Notes under the pieces: generated by a model | Database searches by the model: none | Told to the model about the DNA's origin: nothing | The model's input: only the letters and a program-made list of their open reading frames with translations | Part shown: positions 33,457 to 41,786 of the stretch, piece after piece | Layout: each line of letters starts with the position of its first letter | Position numbering within the stretch: the stretch's first letter is position 1 | Origin: Stigmatella erecta | Lineage (GTDB): Bacteria > Myxococcota > Myxococcia > Myxococcales > Myxococcaceae | Direction of reading: 5' to 3' | DNA: 64,000 nt | Assembly (NCBI RefSeq): GCF_900111745.1 | Contig: NZ_FOIJ01000001.1 | Span: 620,001-684,000, forward strand | Translations under genes and position numbers: made by a program

Positions 33457-33882
33457 TCAACTCCCAGTGATAAAAACTATACTAGGCGCATTTGAATTAT
33501 ACCTAACATAGTGATCTCTGTTTACAAAAGTATTCACTCGATAAGAATCGCCGGTTTGATCGTAAAAATAATAGTCGTAGTGCTCGCTATTGCTAAAATA
33601 CAAAATGTACTTATAAGTACTGCCATCCTGCTCATACAAAGAATATCTTGAAATTGCTGCTGTATTGTTGGTGTTGGTATCGGTAGGCTTCCAAGAGGAA
33701 TCACCAACAGGCCAGTTAACCCCAATCCCAAAATCCTGCTTGTCCGAAACTGTCCCGGCTTTTTCCTCTTCACGCAGTTCACCCTTCAGATAACCCACTT
33801 CGTACTTTTTCCCATTTTTACTCACGAACTCCTTCCAATCAATTGCGCCTTCATTTATGGCGTTGACTTTTTCGTTTCCCAT
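33457..33882 (-). CDS. AT-rich orphan gene, beta-rich hypothetical protein
   Basis: A 141-residue protein I do not recognise. It has no signal peptide, an acidic and Lys-rich first half, and a second half of alternating Tyr/Ser/Asn strands (YKYILYFSNSEHYDYYFYDQ, SYRVNTFVNRDHYVRYN, SIVFITG) that suggests a small all-beta domain such as a lectin or toxin-like fold. AGGAG lies six bases before the ATG. GC content is roughly 40 percent against about 70 for the chromosome, and AAA, AAT and TAT codons dominate, so recent transfer is likely. A good promoter (33956-33984) drives it. It lies between a MITE and IS remnants. Confidence 0.7.
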   Translation of the reverse strand: MGNEKVNAINEGAIDWKEFVSKNGKKYEVGYLKGELREEEKAGTVSDKQDFGIGVNWPVGDSSWKPTDTNTNNTAAISRYSLYEQDGSTYKYILYFSNSEHYDYYFYDQTGDSYRVNTFVNRDHYVRYNSNAPSIVFITGS

Positions 33883-34224
33883 GTCAATCTCCTGACAACT
33901 GCAAGAAAATGAGTACTGGTGAAATGGCTATCGCGTGGTTGAGTATCTAACTGATAGTATAGCCTAGCCATGGAGCTGGCACAAGCAGGGTTCAATGTCG
34001 AAAAACTTTTTCCGAGCATAGGAAGGACAGGAGCCCTATTGGGCGTAGCGGGCGGGAGCAGAGCGTGAGGAGAGGGACGCTGACGGGGAGCCCATGAGCC
34101 GCACTCCGGGTCGGCGCAGAAGCCATTCATCTCCAGCAGACACACGCCTGCCCAACCCAGCCGCCTTCCCAGGCGGGACGCGGCAGGGGCCTCGTTCTCT
34201 TGGCTGGCTGTGGCGGCTTGAGCT
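33883..34224. other. non-coding stretch between orphan gene and IS remnants
   Basis: The first 140 bp are AT-rich and hold the promoter of the orphan gene. From about 34020 the composition turns GC-rich and looks like decayed sequence following the IS91-type transposase end. No gene is supported on either strand. Confidence 0.5.
33956..33984 (-). promoter_or_regulatory. sigma-70-like promoter of the AT-rich orphan gene
   Basis: On the minus strand TTGTGC, a 17-bp spacer, then TATACT, giving transcription start near 33949 and a leader of about 67 bases before the ATG at 33882. Spacing is optimal and the -10 matches the consensus at five of six positions. Confidence 0.55.
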
Positions 34225-34346
34225 TCAACACCACGCGCTCTGGGGCGGCCCTTGCGCATGAGCCAGGTGCGCACTCGCGTGGGCAACCCCAGGTGCTCCA
34301 CAATCGCTCTCACCCCTCCTGCTCCCTTCACGTACGCCAAGACCCT
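34225..34346 (-). pseudogene. C-terminal remnant of an IS91-type transposase
   Basis: The minus strand reads RVLAYVKGAGGVRAIVEHLG then LPTR, and after a frameshift AHLAHAQGPPQSAWC and a stop. This closely follows the C-terminus of IS91-family transposases (pattern RVLAxLxDxxxVRAILxHLGLP....APAxGPPQ). Everything upstream is missing: the frame is cut within ten bases of the left end of the IS5-type element. A dead fragment, interrupted by that later insertion. Confidence 0.6.
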
Positions 34347-34354
34347 TAAGAGTT

Positions 34355-34953
34355 CCTAACAAAAATAGGGTTTGAGGGTAGATACTCCGGTGGACGAACG
34401 GGCGGACCATGAGCACCTGGGAACGATGTTTCGTGAACTCGCCTCGGACGCGCTGTGGGAGCGGGTGGTTTCCCTGTTGCCGGTTCCCAAGAAGAAGGAA
34501 CTGGGTCGCGGCCCACCACGGGCCAGCGGCCGGGCCGCCTTGGAAGCCATCATCTTCGTGCTGCGAACCGGCATCCCCTGGGAGATGCTCCCGGTCAAGC
34601 ACTTCGGCCTCTCAGGGATGACGGCTTGGCGGCGCCTGGAGCAGTGGACGCGCGCCGGGGTGTTCGAGCAACTGCAGCGGCACGCCGACAAGGCGTACGC
34701 TTCGCGCAAGAACCGCCGGGGCCTGCGTCGGCGCGGCATCACGCCTCGCATCGCCCGGCCTGGCATCGAGCCGAAGCAGAGGCTGGGACGGCACCGCTGG
34801 GTGGTGGAGCGCACCAACGCGTGGCTCCACCAGCAGCGACGTCTGCGCGTGCGGGATGAGCGTCGGGACAATGTCCACTTCGCCCTCCTCGTACTCGGCT
34901 GCTGCCTGATTCTCTTCCGAGGCCTTCAAACCTTCGGAGGGCTCATTAGAGGC
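34355..34953 (+). mobile_element. defective IS5-family element, internally deleted transposase
   Basis: The left terminal repeat CCTAACAAAAATAGGGTTTGAGG starts at 34355. The transposase frame begins at ATG 34426 with a DUF4096-type N-terminus (LWERVVSLLP, RGPPRASGRAALEAIIFVLR, TGIPWEMLP, MTAWRRLEQWTRAGVFEQLQ) and then jumps to the C-terminal part (RHADKAYASRKNRRGLRRRG, RHRWVVERTNAWLHQQRRLR). About 100 central residues are missing, including the first catalytic Asp of the DDE triad, although the frame stays open. No right-end inverted repeat is found before the next gene, so it cannot move by itself. Confidence 0.75.
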
Positions 34954-34988
34954 ACGTGCAGTCCAATCTATCCCCATCACTCGTCAAT

Positions 34989-37010
34989 TCAGAGCAGTGC
35001 ATTCACCGCCCTGAACAGAGACTCGAACCGAGTGAGGGTATCAGCGTCAAGACTGTCAGGCGGACTGCTGACAAAGAGGGAAGCCACCGCGTAGTGATTG
35101 AACCCTCCACTAGAGCGAACATGCATTCCCGTGTCGGTGAGGTGTCGCTCGATCCGCTCAAGGATTCGGTCCCCAACTGGCAAGTCCGCCTCGACGATCT
35201 TCTTGCTCTCAAGTTGCTGACTGAAAGTCTTGTTGAAGTAGTCAAGATACAAGCTCACTGGCAGGAGATCCTCAATATCCGATGCTCGGCCGCTCTTTCC
35301 AATATTAGTGAGGTCTCGGAACTTCGAAACGTCGAGCAAGGCCTTTGAGGTAATCATCTTCTGCCTCACGAGCTCCTCAAGCCTCTGCTCGGGTCTTCCC
35401 CGATAATCGTGGAGGACGGCAAGCTTGAGCCCGTTAGCCCCAAGCAGTGCAACAAATGTGACCACCTTGTCGAGTCCACCTGTTGGTACGATGGTTATTT
35501 CCTCACGTAAACCAGCTCGTCCTTGAGCCTCAAGTAGAGACGACATTGCTTTCAAATACAGCAGATCAGAGGGCCCCTCCACTAACAGGTTCCGCTCCGA
35601 AATAAATAGGTTCTGCGCCAGGGTCCAGCCTAGTGCCGCCTGCAGTGGAAAAATAGTACGTGGATCTGAACTGCTCACGTTTTCGGAGAGCACAGTGCCC
35701 ACCTTGACACGATCCTCGACAACACGGACTTGGTGAAGCCGGTCGGAATGGAGCATGAACGGCGAGTGCGTGGTGTAGATCACTTGGTGTTTCTCAGCCA
35801 ATCTATCAATATACCTCAGAAAATCTGATTGAGCGAGCGCGTGAAGGTTCAGCCCGGGCTCATCCAGCAGCAAGATGAGCTCACGGTCTCCAGGATCGCC
35901 GACAACCAGTTGGTGCTGCACGCTGTCAAACCACACCAGGAAACTGAAAAACCAAGTAAAGCCCCTACTCCGCTGGTGGAACGGCGTACTGACGCCCCGA
36001 TGCCGCCGGTTCTTGATGCGCAGGTAGATGTTCGGACCGGCATTGAACGGTGGCTGCTCGTCTGGATCGAGACGAATGTCGACCTCGACTTCCAAGTCTT
36101 CGTTTTGCTTCCAGAACTCCAGTATTTCATCAGTCAGCTTGATGGATATGGCCTCAAGCCTCGCCTTGAGGGACTCATACCCTCGGCCAGGGCGCGTGAA
36201 ATCTTCTACGGAGATATCGGCCATTCTCAGCAAGGCGATCACCGCACGATGTTGAGGCTCCAGCATTTTTTGTGAAGCTTTGATTTGCTGAGCATTCTGA
36301 GTCGCGGCAGCTGCCTTTACATGCTCGACACGCCGTGCCAAATCGGTAAGGTTCAGCTTGCTAGGCAGTAGTTCGTACTCCCCGAAGAAAGCAAACTTCG
36401 GGAGGCGCTGTTTCAACCAATCCCAAACTTCAGACAGGACCACAGACTCCAATGGGGCTTTGGCAATGCGTTGCTGGACCGACGTAAGCCAAGCCTTATC
36501 GTTGTCTGTGAGGCTAAGATGCGTGGTCGCCCCGGGGATACTTCTTACCGATGTGACTGCCGCAAGAGCAGTCTTCATATCCGAGCTGATCCGCTCATCC
36601 TGACGCAAATACTCTAGGACAGGCTCCTCATCAATCCTAATCGAGGGCCGTACCGCATTGTCGTAAGAGCGGATCACAGAGAACTCGAAGCCAGCTGGAA
36701 GCCTCGTGTGCAAGTCGCGGTTCAATTCGCCCAGCTCTTGCTCTGTGAGTTGATAAGTGAGCTTCGCCACTTGGGCGGGATTTTTCGAGTGCTGATTGAG
36801 ATAGGCCGACAAATCTTTGCGTGGATAATCCTCGATAGGATCGAACACAGCAGCACCGGCGGCATCGTCGGATTTGTGGAGCGCCTGAAGGAATACGGTT
36901 TTACCAGCCTCGTTCATACCGACAAGGACCGTTACTTCTGGATCGACCTTGACCGTCTGAGGCTGATCAATTGACTTAAAGGGCCCCACCTGCACCGAGA
37001 CAAGCTGCAC
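34989..37010 (-). CDS. OLD-family protein: ABC-type ATPase fused to Toprim nuclease
   Basis: A 673-residue protein of the overcoming-lysogenisation-defect family. The ATPase has Walker A GMNEAGKT (31-38), a signature-like RSRGFTWFFSF, Walker B ELILLLDEPGLNLHALAQ and H-loop YTTHSPFML. The C-terminal Toprim segment is NLLVEGPSDLLYLKAM with a later acidic LAVLHDYRG. OLD proteins dimerise, hydrolyse ATP and nick or degrade DNA; many act in phage defence. The GTG at 37010 is fixed by AAAGGAGG six bases upstream. GC content (about 53 percent) is well below the chromosome. A nuclease-like gene lies 124 bp upstream on the same strand and IS remnants abut its 3' end: an accessory, probably defence, locus. 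Confidence 0.85.
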   Translation of the reverse strand: MQLVSVQVGPFKSIDQPQTVKVDPEVTVLVGMNEAGKTVFLQALHKSDDAAGAAVFDPIEDYPRKDLSAYLNQHSKNPAQVAKLTYQLTEQELGELNRDLHTRLPAGFEFSVIRSYDNAVRPSIRIDEEPVLEYLRQDERISSDMKTALAAVTSVRSIPGATTHLSLTDNDKAWLTSVQQRIAKAPLESVVLSEVWDWLKQRLPKFAFFGEYELLPSKLNLTDLARRVEHVKAAAATQNAQQIKASQKMLEPQHRAVIALLRMADISVEDFTRPGRGYESLKARLEAISIKLTDEILEFWKQNEDLEVEVDIRLDPDEQPPFNAGPNIYLRIKNRRHRGVSTPFHQRSRGFTWFFSFLVWFDSVQHQLVVGDPGDRELILLLDEPGLNLHALAQSDFLRYIDRLAEKHQVIYTTHSPFMLHSDRLHQVRVVEDRVKVGTVLSENVSSSDPRTIFPLQAALGWTLAQNLFISERNLLVEGPSDLLYLKAMSSLLEAQGRAGLREEITIVPTGGLDKVVTFVALLGANGLKLAVLHDYRGRPEQRLEELVRQKMITSKALLDVSKFRDLTNIGKSGRASDIEDLLPVSLYLDYFNKTFSQQLESKKIVEADLPVGDRILERIERHLTDTGMHVRSSGGFNHYAVASLFVSSPPDSLDADTLTRFESLFRAVNALL

Positions 37011-37134
37011 AACGTCCTCCTTTGAAACCCCGCTCTGCGGGTAGGACACTGTACCAGAAACAAAGGTCAAGAGGCTGTGCCTTACGAGAATCTGCTCACC
37101 GTATGAGGTTATTCAATTCTGCCAAGAGAGTCTC

Positions 37135-37653
37135 TTAGCTCTCAACGCCATCCATGCCGCTCGGCGTCGCGGCCCCACTGCTGCGAACCAGTGCTCCAAA
37201 CCACTGGTGCGCAAGCGGCCCCATCGGCCGAAAGCCTTCGCCCTCAATCACGAGCACGCCGATTCCCTGCGTCCTCAAAAATTGCTCGCGCGCATAACTG
37301 ACCGGTGCGTCCGTCACCAAGCAAAGCCGATCCTCGCTAGTTCCATCGAAGTAGCGATATTCCAAGAGCTGAGAAAGCGCGTATCGGGTCTGTTTCACCT
37401 CGGTACTGCCAGCAAGCGTCTTCGCCTCGAAGATGACGCGGCACCCGTTGGTTGGGTCCGTTGCCCACATTTCCTCTGGATCCTCATACTCTTCGCTCGG
37501 GGTGAAGGCGGAAATGGCTTGAGTAGGGTCGAAGGGCGGAGCCCCTGTCTTGCGAGAGACGTACTCGTTAGCCAAATAGTGCTGAAATTTCGGGAACGAC
37601 ATGGCGGCATCTTGAGACAGCGCATCGCCCAGCTGCAAAGGGGCTCGGCGCAC
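37135..37653 (-). CDS. PD-(D/E)XK-like nuclease fragment upstream of the OLD gene
   Basis: 172 residues from a GTG directly after an in-frame stop (ATG at 37602 also possible). The core DPTNGCRVIFEAKTL followed by a helix (TRYALSQLLEYRYF) and LCLVTDAPVSYAREQFLRTQGIGVLVIEG follows the order of a PD-(D/E)XK fold: strand with ExK (E59/K61 counted from 37602), helix, strand, helix, strand. The first Asp could be in EMWATDP. The protein is short and its N-terminus begins mid-domain, so it may be the surviving C-terminal part of a longer gene. Same strand and similar composition as the OLD gene, with which it could form a two-gene system. Confidence 0.5.
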   Translation of the reverse strand: MRRAPLQLGDALSQDAAMSFPKFQHYLANEYVSRKTGAPPFDPTQAISAFTPSEEYEDPEEMWATDPTNGCRVIFEAKTLAGSTEVKQTRYALSQLLEYRYFDGTSEDRLCLVTDAPVSYAREQFLRTQGIGVLVIEGEGFRPMGPLAHQWFGALVRSSGAATPSGMDGVES

Positions 37654-37862
37654 CTAGTCCGGGAGATCAGCTCGCCTCGCGAAGCCCTCCGGGTGGTGAC
37701 TGCACTCATCAGGGGTGATGTGGGAAGTCACCCCTGACGCTGCCACCGTGTCTGGAAATTCAGGCACTTGGCGGGCCCCTGGAGGACTTGGAGAGCCTTG
37801 GAAGCGTGGCACGGAAGACGCAGTGAGGGATGGCCACGTCCCTCGCAGCCCCGGAGCCCGCC

Positions 37863-38729
37863 ATGATCCGCCGCCGCCCCAACCTCTCGCTGCCCTCGCC
37901 GAGCACGCCGCGCGCGCCCACGAACACGCTGCCCCAGCCGGTGCGGCGGGACGACAACTTCGCCAAGCCGCGCCTGCCGGTCGAGTCCGCCATCGCCCCC
38001 GCGCTCCAGCAGGGCCGGCCCAGCAGCACCGCCGCCCAGCGCCTCGATGCCGACTCGTTCCAGAGCCACCCCGAGTACCCGGCCTTCAAGAACTCCTTCC
38101 AGTCGCTGGGCATGAGCGATGGGCAGATCGACAAGACGTGGAACCAGACGCTCAAGGGCGTGATGCTCCAGCAGCGCTACCGCGAGTCGGGCCAGCACGG
38201 CCCCAACCCCCACTTCGCGCAGGTGGCCGACAACGTGGCCCCGCACCTGAAGATCGAGCCGGGCGGAGGGCCGCTCGCGCTGTGGTCCGGCGGGTACGAC
38301 GTGAGCAAGCACGCCCAGATGAACGGCCACACCACGCTGGAGAGCACCCCCGCGGGCCGGGTCTTCTCGGGGCTGGAGCTCTACCAGAACCCCAAGGCCG
38401 TCACGCCGCTGTGGAACCACCTGTCCGAGAAGTTCGTGCAGCAGAACCCCACGGGCGATGCGCACGTCTTCATGCGCACCCATGATCCGCGCAGCACGCT
38501 CTACCAGCAGGAGGTGCCCAACCTGATGGCGCAGGATCCCAACCGCAACGTCACCTGGCACCCGCTGCACACCGGCAGCGACGGCAAGCTCCAGGGCATC
38601 CAGCCGGACCTCTCGCTGGGGGGCGATGCCCGCTATTCGAGCGAGCAGGACGCGCGCACGGCCCTGAAGAACTACGGCACCCAGACGCACGACGAGGGCT
38701 TTGGCGCCCAGGTCATGAAGCTCCCATAG
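37863..38729 (+). CDS. CD38/ADP-ribosyl-cyclase-like protein (predicted NAD glycohydrolase)
   Basis: A 288-residue protein with a Pro/Arg-rich, probably disordered N-terminus (1-60), then a globular part. The segments LALWSGGYDV (W141), GHTTLESTPAG (E160), PLWNHLSEKF (W184) and GDAHVFMRTHD...LYQQEVPNL (E217) match, in order and local context, the active-site segments of CD38/Aplysia cyclase (FWSG; TLEDTLLG; VFWKTVSRRF; VHVML...VEVHNL) with Trp125, Glu146, Trp189 and Glu226. The disulfide-rich insert of animal enzymes is absent. It would cleave or cyclise NAD(P). Bacterial relatives are known only as predicted toxins. GGAG precedes the ATG at 37863. No signal peptide and no immunity gene are recognised; the GST gene follows. 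Confidence 0.6.
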   Translation: MIRRRPNLSLPSPSTPRAPTNTLPQPVRRDDNFAKPRLPVESAIAPALQQGRPSSTAAQRLDADSFQSHPEYPAFKNSFQSLGMSDGQIDKTWNQTLKGVMLQQRYRESGQHGPNPHFAQVADNVAPHLKIEPGGGPLALWSGGYDVSKHAQMNGHTTLESTPAGRVFSGLELYQNPKAVTPLWNHLSEKFVQQNPTGDAHVFMRTHDPRSTLYQQEVPNLMAQDPNRNVTWHPLHTGSDGKLQGIQPDLSLGGDARYSSEQDARTALKNYGTQTHDEGFGAQVMKLP

Positions 38730-38797
38730 GCACCCGGTCCCTGGGCGTGGCAAAAACTGTCCTGGAAACCGCTCACCCGTGAGGAGACAGGGCAGAC

Positions 38798-39442
38798 ATG
38801 ATCACCATCAGTGCGTTCCAGTGGGTCCCGCCGTTCGCGCAGGGCGTGGTTCGAGACCTCCGGGTGCGCTGGGCGCTGGAGGAAGCCGGACTGCCGTACC
38901 AGGTCCGGCTGATCGACCCCCAGGTCCAGACCTCCAGCGAGTACCGCGCGCTCCAGCCCTTCGGCCAGGTGCCCATCTACCAGGAGGGCAACCTCACCCT
39001 GTTCGAGTCGGGGGCGATCGTGCTCCACATCGCCTCCCGCAGCGAGGGGCTGCTGCCCACCGATGAGGCGGGCAAGGCGCGCGCCACCATGTGGATGTTC
39101 GCGGCGCTCAACTCGATCGAGATCTACTTCCAGAACCTGGCCGAGATCGACTTCTTCTACCCCGGCCAGGAGTGGGGCCAGCAGCACCGGCCGGACGTGG
39201 TGAAGATGATTCAGACCCGGCTGGGGGAGCTGGCCACCTGTCTGGGCAGCCGCGAGTACCTGGAGGACCGCTTCACCGCCGGCGATCTCATGATGTCGAC
39301 GGTGCTGCGCATCCTGCGCCACACGGATCTGCTCGACGGCTACCCCACGCTGAAGGCGTACAAGGAGCGCTGTGAGGCGCGGCCAGCCTTCCAGCGGGCG
39401 CTGGCGGCCCAGCTGGAGCCCTTCCAAAAGCGGCAGGCCTGA
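38798..39442 (+). CDS. glutathione S-transferase family protein
   Basis: A 214-residue cytosolic protein. The N-terminal thioredoxin-fold domain (1-80) shows VRWALEEAGLPYQVRLID, FGQVPIYQEGNLTLFESGAIVLHIA with the cis-Pro and the ES glutathione-binding pair. The all-helical C-terminal domain (90-205) ends TAGDLMMSTVLRILRH, the N-capping box motif. Conjugation of glutathione or thiol-dependent isomerisation or reduction is expected; the substrate is unknown. It is transcribed in the same direction as the CD38-like gene, 68 bp after it. Confidence 0.88.
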   Translation: MITISAFQWVPPFAQGVVRDLRVRWALEEAGLPYQVRLIDPQVQTSSEYRALQPFGQVPIYQEGNLTLFESGAIVLHIASRSEGLLPTDEAGKARATMWMFAALNSIEIYFQNLAEIDFFYPGQEWGQQHRPDVVKMIQTRLGELATCLGSREYLEDRFTAGDLMMSTVLRILRHTDLLDGYPTLKAYKERCEARPAFQRALAAQLEPFQKRQA

Positions 39443-39466
39443 GCCTGCCGCCCCGGGGCCTTCACC

Positions 39467-41632
39467 TCAGGAGAAGGCCTCGTTGACCCAGCCGCCCTGC
39501 AGGTAGTGCTGGGCGAGCTGCTCGGGGCTCAGCTCGCGCGTGTCGCCCAGGTGGGTGCGCTCGGTGGACAGCCCCACCTCGCCCCCGCCCGCGCCCGCGT
39601 GCAGGCCGACGCTCAGGTTGTTGCCCTCGGTCACCTTCTCCTGGAGCGTCGTCTTCGTCTGCACGGCGGAGCCCGCCTGCGTCACGGCCTGGCCGATGTC
39701 ACCTTCCAGCAGGCGGTCCACGGCGCCGCTCCGGGCGAGATCCGCCGCCTTGGCGGTCATCTCGATCTTCACTTCCTGGCCCGCGCTGCCGTTGAAGCCC
39801 AGCCCCTTGAGCGAGCCCTGGCGGGAGTCGGTGGCGGTGAGCTTCACCTGCTGAGAGTCCTGCGCGGTGGCCTGGATCTGACGCGCGGCGCCGGAGGGAT
39901 CCGTCACGAGCGAGGCGGGATCGAAGTCCTTCGGCAAGTTGAAGCTCTGCTCCAGCTCCACCTTCAGCCCGGCCTTGCCCTCGGCGGACGCGCCCCCGGG
40001 GAGGCTCGCCGAGGAACCATTGCTGCCCGGGATGTCGAGGCCCGCCGAGGCCCCCACCTGGCCGCTGAGCTCCACGCTCTGCTTGAGCGCCACCTTGGCG
40101 GGGTGGCCGTCCTTGAACTCGACGCGGGCGGTGGCGTCCGTCTTGCCGTTCAGGCTCGCCTTGGCGCCCACGCCCACGACATCCCCCAGCCCCGAGGCAC
40201 CCACGCTGCCGGTGAGGCTGCCCTCGGCGCCCAGCTTGAACTCCATGGCGCTCACGTTGTCCTTGAGCGAGGCCACCTCGGAGAGGGGATCCCCCAGCAC
40301 CTGGTTGGCAGCCACACCGGCCAGGGGGTTGGCCACCCCGGCCCCGGCCGTCACGGCCGCGCGGGAGATGAGGTCCGTGGCCTGCTTGGCCTCCTCGGCC
40401 GTGGCGAACTTGAACTCCACCTTGGCGCCCGCGGTGCCATACGCGCTCGCACCCGCGTCCGCGGCGCCCTTGGCGCCCAGCTTGGCGGCCACGCCGGCGC
40501 CCACCTCGCCGTTGACGGACACGGTGTAGCCGCCGCCGTCCGCCTCCTTGTTGCGTTTGACCTCCAGCTCGCCCTTGGCCTTGGCGCTCACGAGGGCGAC
40601 GTTGCCCTCACCGCTCAGGGACACCTTCGCGCTCTCACCTTCCTTGAGCGAGTCGACCTCCGAGCTGAGCGTGAGCGCGTCCTGGGCGGCGCGCGCCGTC
40701 TCCACGGGGTCACGCACCAGATCGGCGCCCGTCTGCAGCAGGCCTCCGGTGACCTGGTTGGCCATTTTCTGGAGCGGGTTGGCCGTGGGGGCGTTCTGGA
40801 GGGCCTCGCCCATCCTGTTCAGGCCGTCGGCGGCGATGTCCGTGGCCTTGTCGAGCACCTGGCCCGGGTTCTTCACCGCGAAGTCCGCCGCCCGCCCCAG
40901 GGCCTGGGCGGTGTCCTGGAACTTGCCGATCGCGCTCCCGGCCAGCTCCTGCACCTTGTCCACCGTGCCGTTGCCGAGATCCTGCACCCTGTCCACCGCG
41001 CTGCTCGCGGCGTCCTGGGCCTGATCCACCACGCCGCTCACCGCGCCCTGGGCCTTGTCCACCGCGCCGGTGGCGATGTCCTGCACCTTGTTCACGGCAC
41101 CGTTGGCGGCGCCCTGCACCTTGTCCACCGCGCCGCTCACCACGTTCTGCGCCTTGTTGAGCACCTGGCCCACGGGACCGGGCACCTTGCTGGCCGCGTC
41201 GCTCGCCAAGTCCTGCACCTTGTCCACCGTCTTGTGGGCCACGTCCTGGGCCTTGTCGACGGTGTTGTGGGCCAGGTCCTGCACCTTGTCGACCGCCTGG
41301 GTGGCCACGTCCTGCGCCTTGTTGACGGCGCCGCCGGCGGCCTTCTGCACCGTGTCGACGGCGCGATTGGCCAGGTTCTGTGCCTTGTCGGCCACGCCCC
41401 CCACGGCGTTCTTGGCGCCTTCGAAGACGTCCTTGGCCTGCGCCTGGGCGGCGGACGAGACCTTCTGACCGGCCTCCGCGACGCTCTTCTGGGCGGACTC
41501 CGCGGCTTTCTGAGCGGCTTGCTGGGCGGCTTCCGCCGCTTTCCTGGCCGCATCCGCCGCTGCCTTCGCCGCCGACTCCGCAGCCCGCTTCGCAGCATTC
41601 GCAGCCCCAGAAACAATTCCGCCCAGACCCAT
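39467..41632 (-). CDS. LEA/apolipoprotein-like 11-mer repeat protein with beta-rich C-terminus
   Basis: A 721-residue protein without a signal peptide. Residues about 1-250 are Ala/Lys/Asp/Gln-rich with tandem 11-residue units of the form VDKVQDLAHNT, VDKAQDVAHKT, giving long amphipathic helices as in late-embryogenesis-abundant (group 3) and apolipoprotein A proteins. The second part (about 330-700) is Ser/Gly/Val-rich and beta-like (KVSLSGEGNVALVSAKAKGE, VNGEVGAGVAAKLGAKGAAD). GGGAGG lies six bases before the ATG at 41632. Likely roles are desiccation or membrane protection during sporulation, or a long secreted stalk or toxin scaffold; the sequence does not decide. The repeats are imperfect at DNA level. 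Confidence 0.65.
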   Translation of the reverse strand: MGLGGIVSGAANAAKRAAESAAKAAADAARKAAEAAQQAAQKAAESAQKSVAEAGQKVSSAAQAQAKDVFEGAKNAVGGVADKAQNLANRAVDTVQKAAGGAVNKAQDVATQAVDKVQDLAHNTVDKAQDVAHKTVDKVQDLASDAASKVPGPVGQVLNKAQNVVSGAVDKVQGAANGAVNKVQDIATGAVDKAQGAVSGVVDQAQDAASSAVDRVQDLGNGTVDKVQELAGSAIGKFQDTAQALGRAADFAVKNPGQVLDKATDIAADGLNRMGEALQNAPTANPLQKMANQVTGGLLQTGADLVRDPVETARAAQDALTLSSEVDSLKEGESAKVSLSGEGNVALVSAKAKGELEVKRNKEADGGGYTVSVNGEVGAGVAAKLGAKGAADAGASAYGTAGAKVEFKFATAEEAKQATDLISRAAVTAGAGVANPLAGVAANQVLGDPLSEVASLKDNVSAMEFKLGAEGSLTGSVGASGLGDVVGVGAKASLNGKTDATARVEFKDGHPAKVALKQSVELSGQVGASAGLDIPGSNGSSASLPGGASAEGKAGLKVELEQSFNLPKDFDPASLVTDPSGAARQIQATAQDSQQVKLTATDSRQGSLKGLGFNGSAGQEVKIEMTAKAADLARSGAVDRLLEGDIGQAVTQAGSAVQTKTTLQEKVTEGNNLSVGLHAGAGGGEVGLSTERTHLGDTRELSPEQLAQHYLQGGWVNEAFS

Positions 41633-41786
41633 GAGTGACCTCCCAGAGGGTTCCGGGAGCACCTGCGTCCGAACGCAGAGGCCCCTGGAACGGTTCTAGG
41701 AGGATTCTCGAAACCTACAGCGGGAAGTTTCGTGGTTTTTTATGGGATGAGAAACCACATACACCGCGCGTGTGTGACGCGCTCCG

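Noticed and set aside
41732-41758. Hairpin GTGGTTT...AAACCAC after the AtuA-like gene as a terminator
   Set aside because: Only a seven-base stem, no T tract in the transcription direction, and a poor loop; kept out of the feature list.
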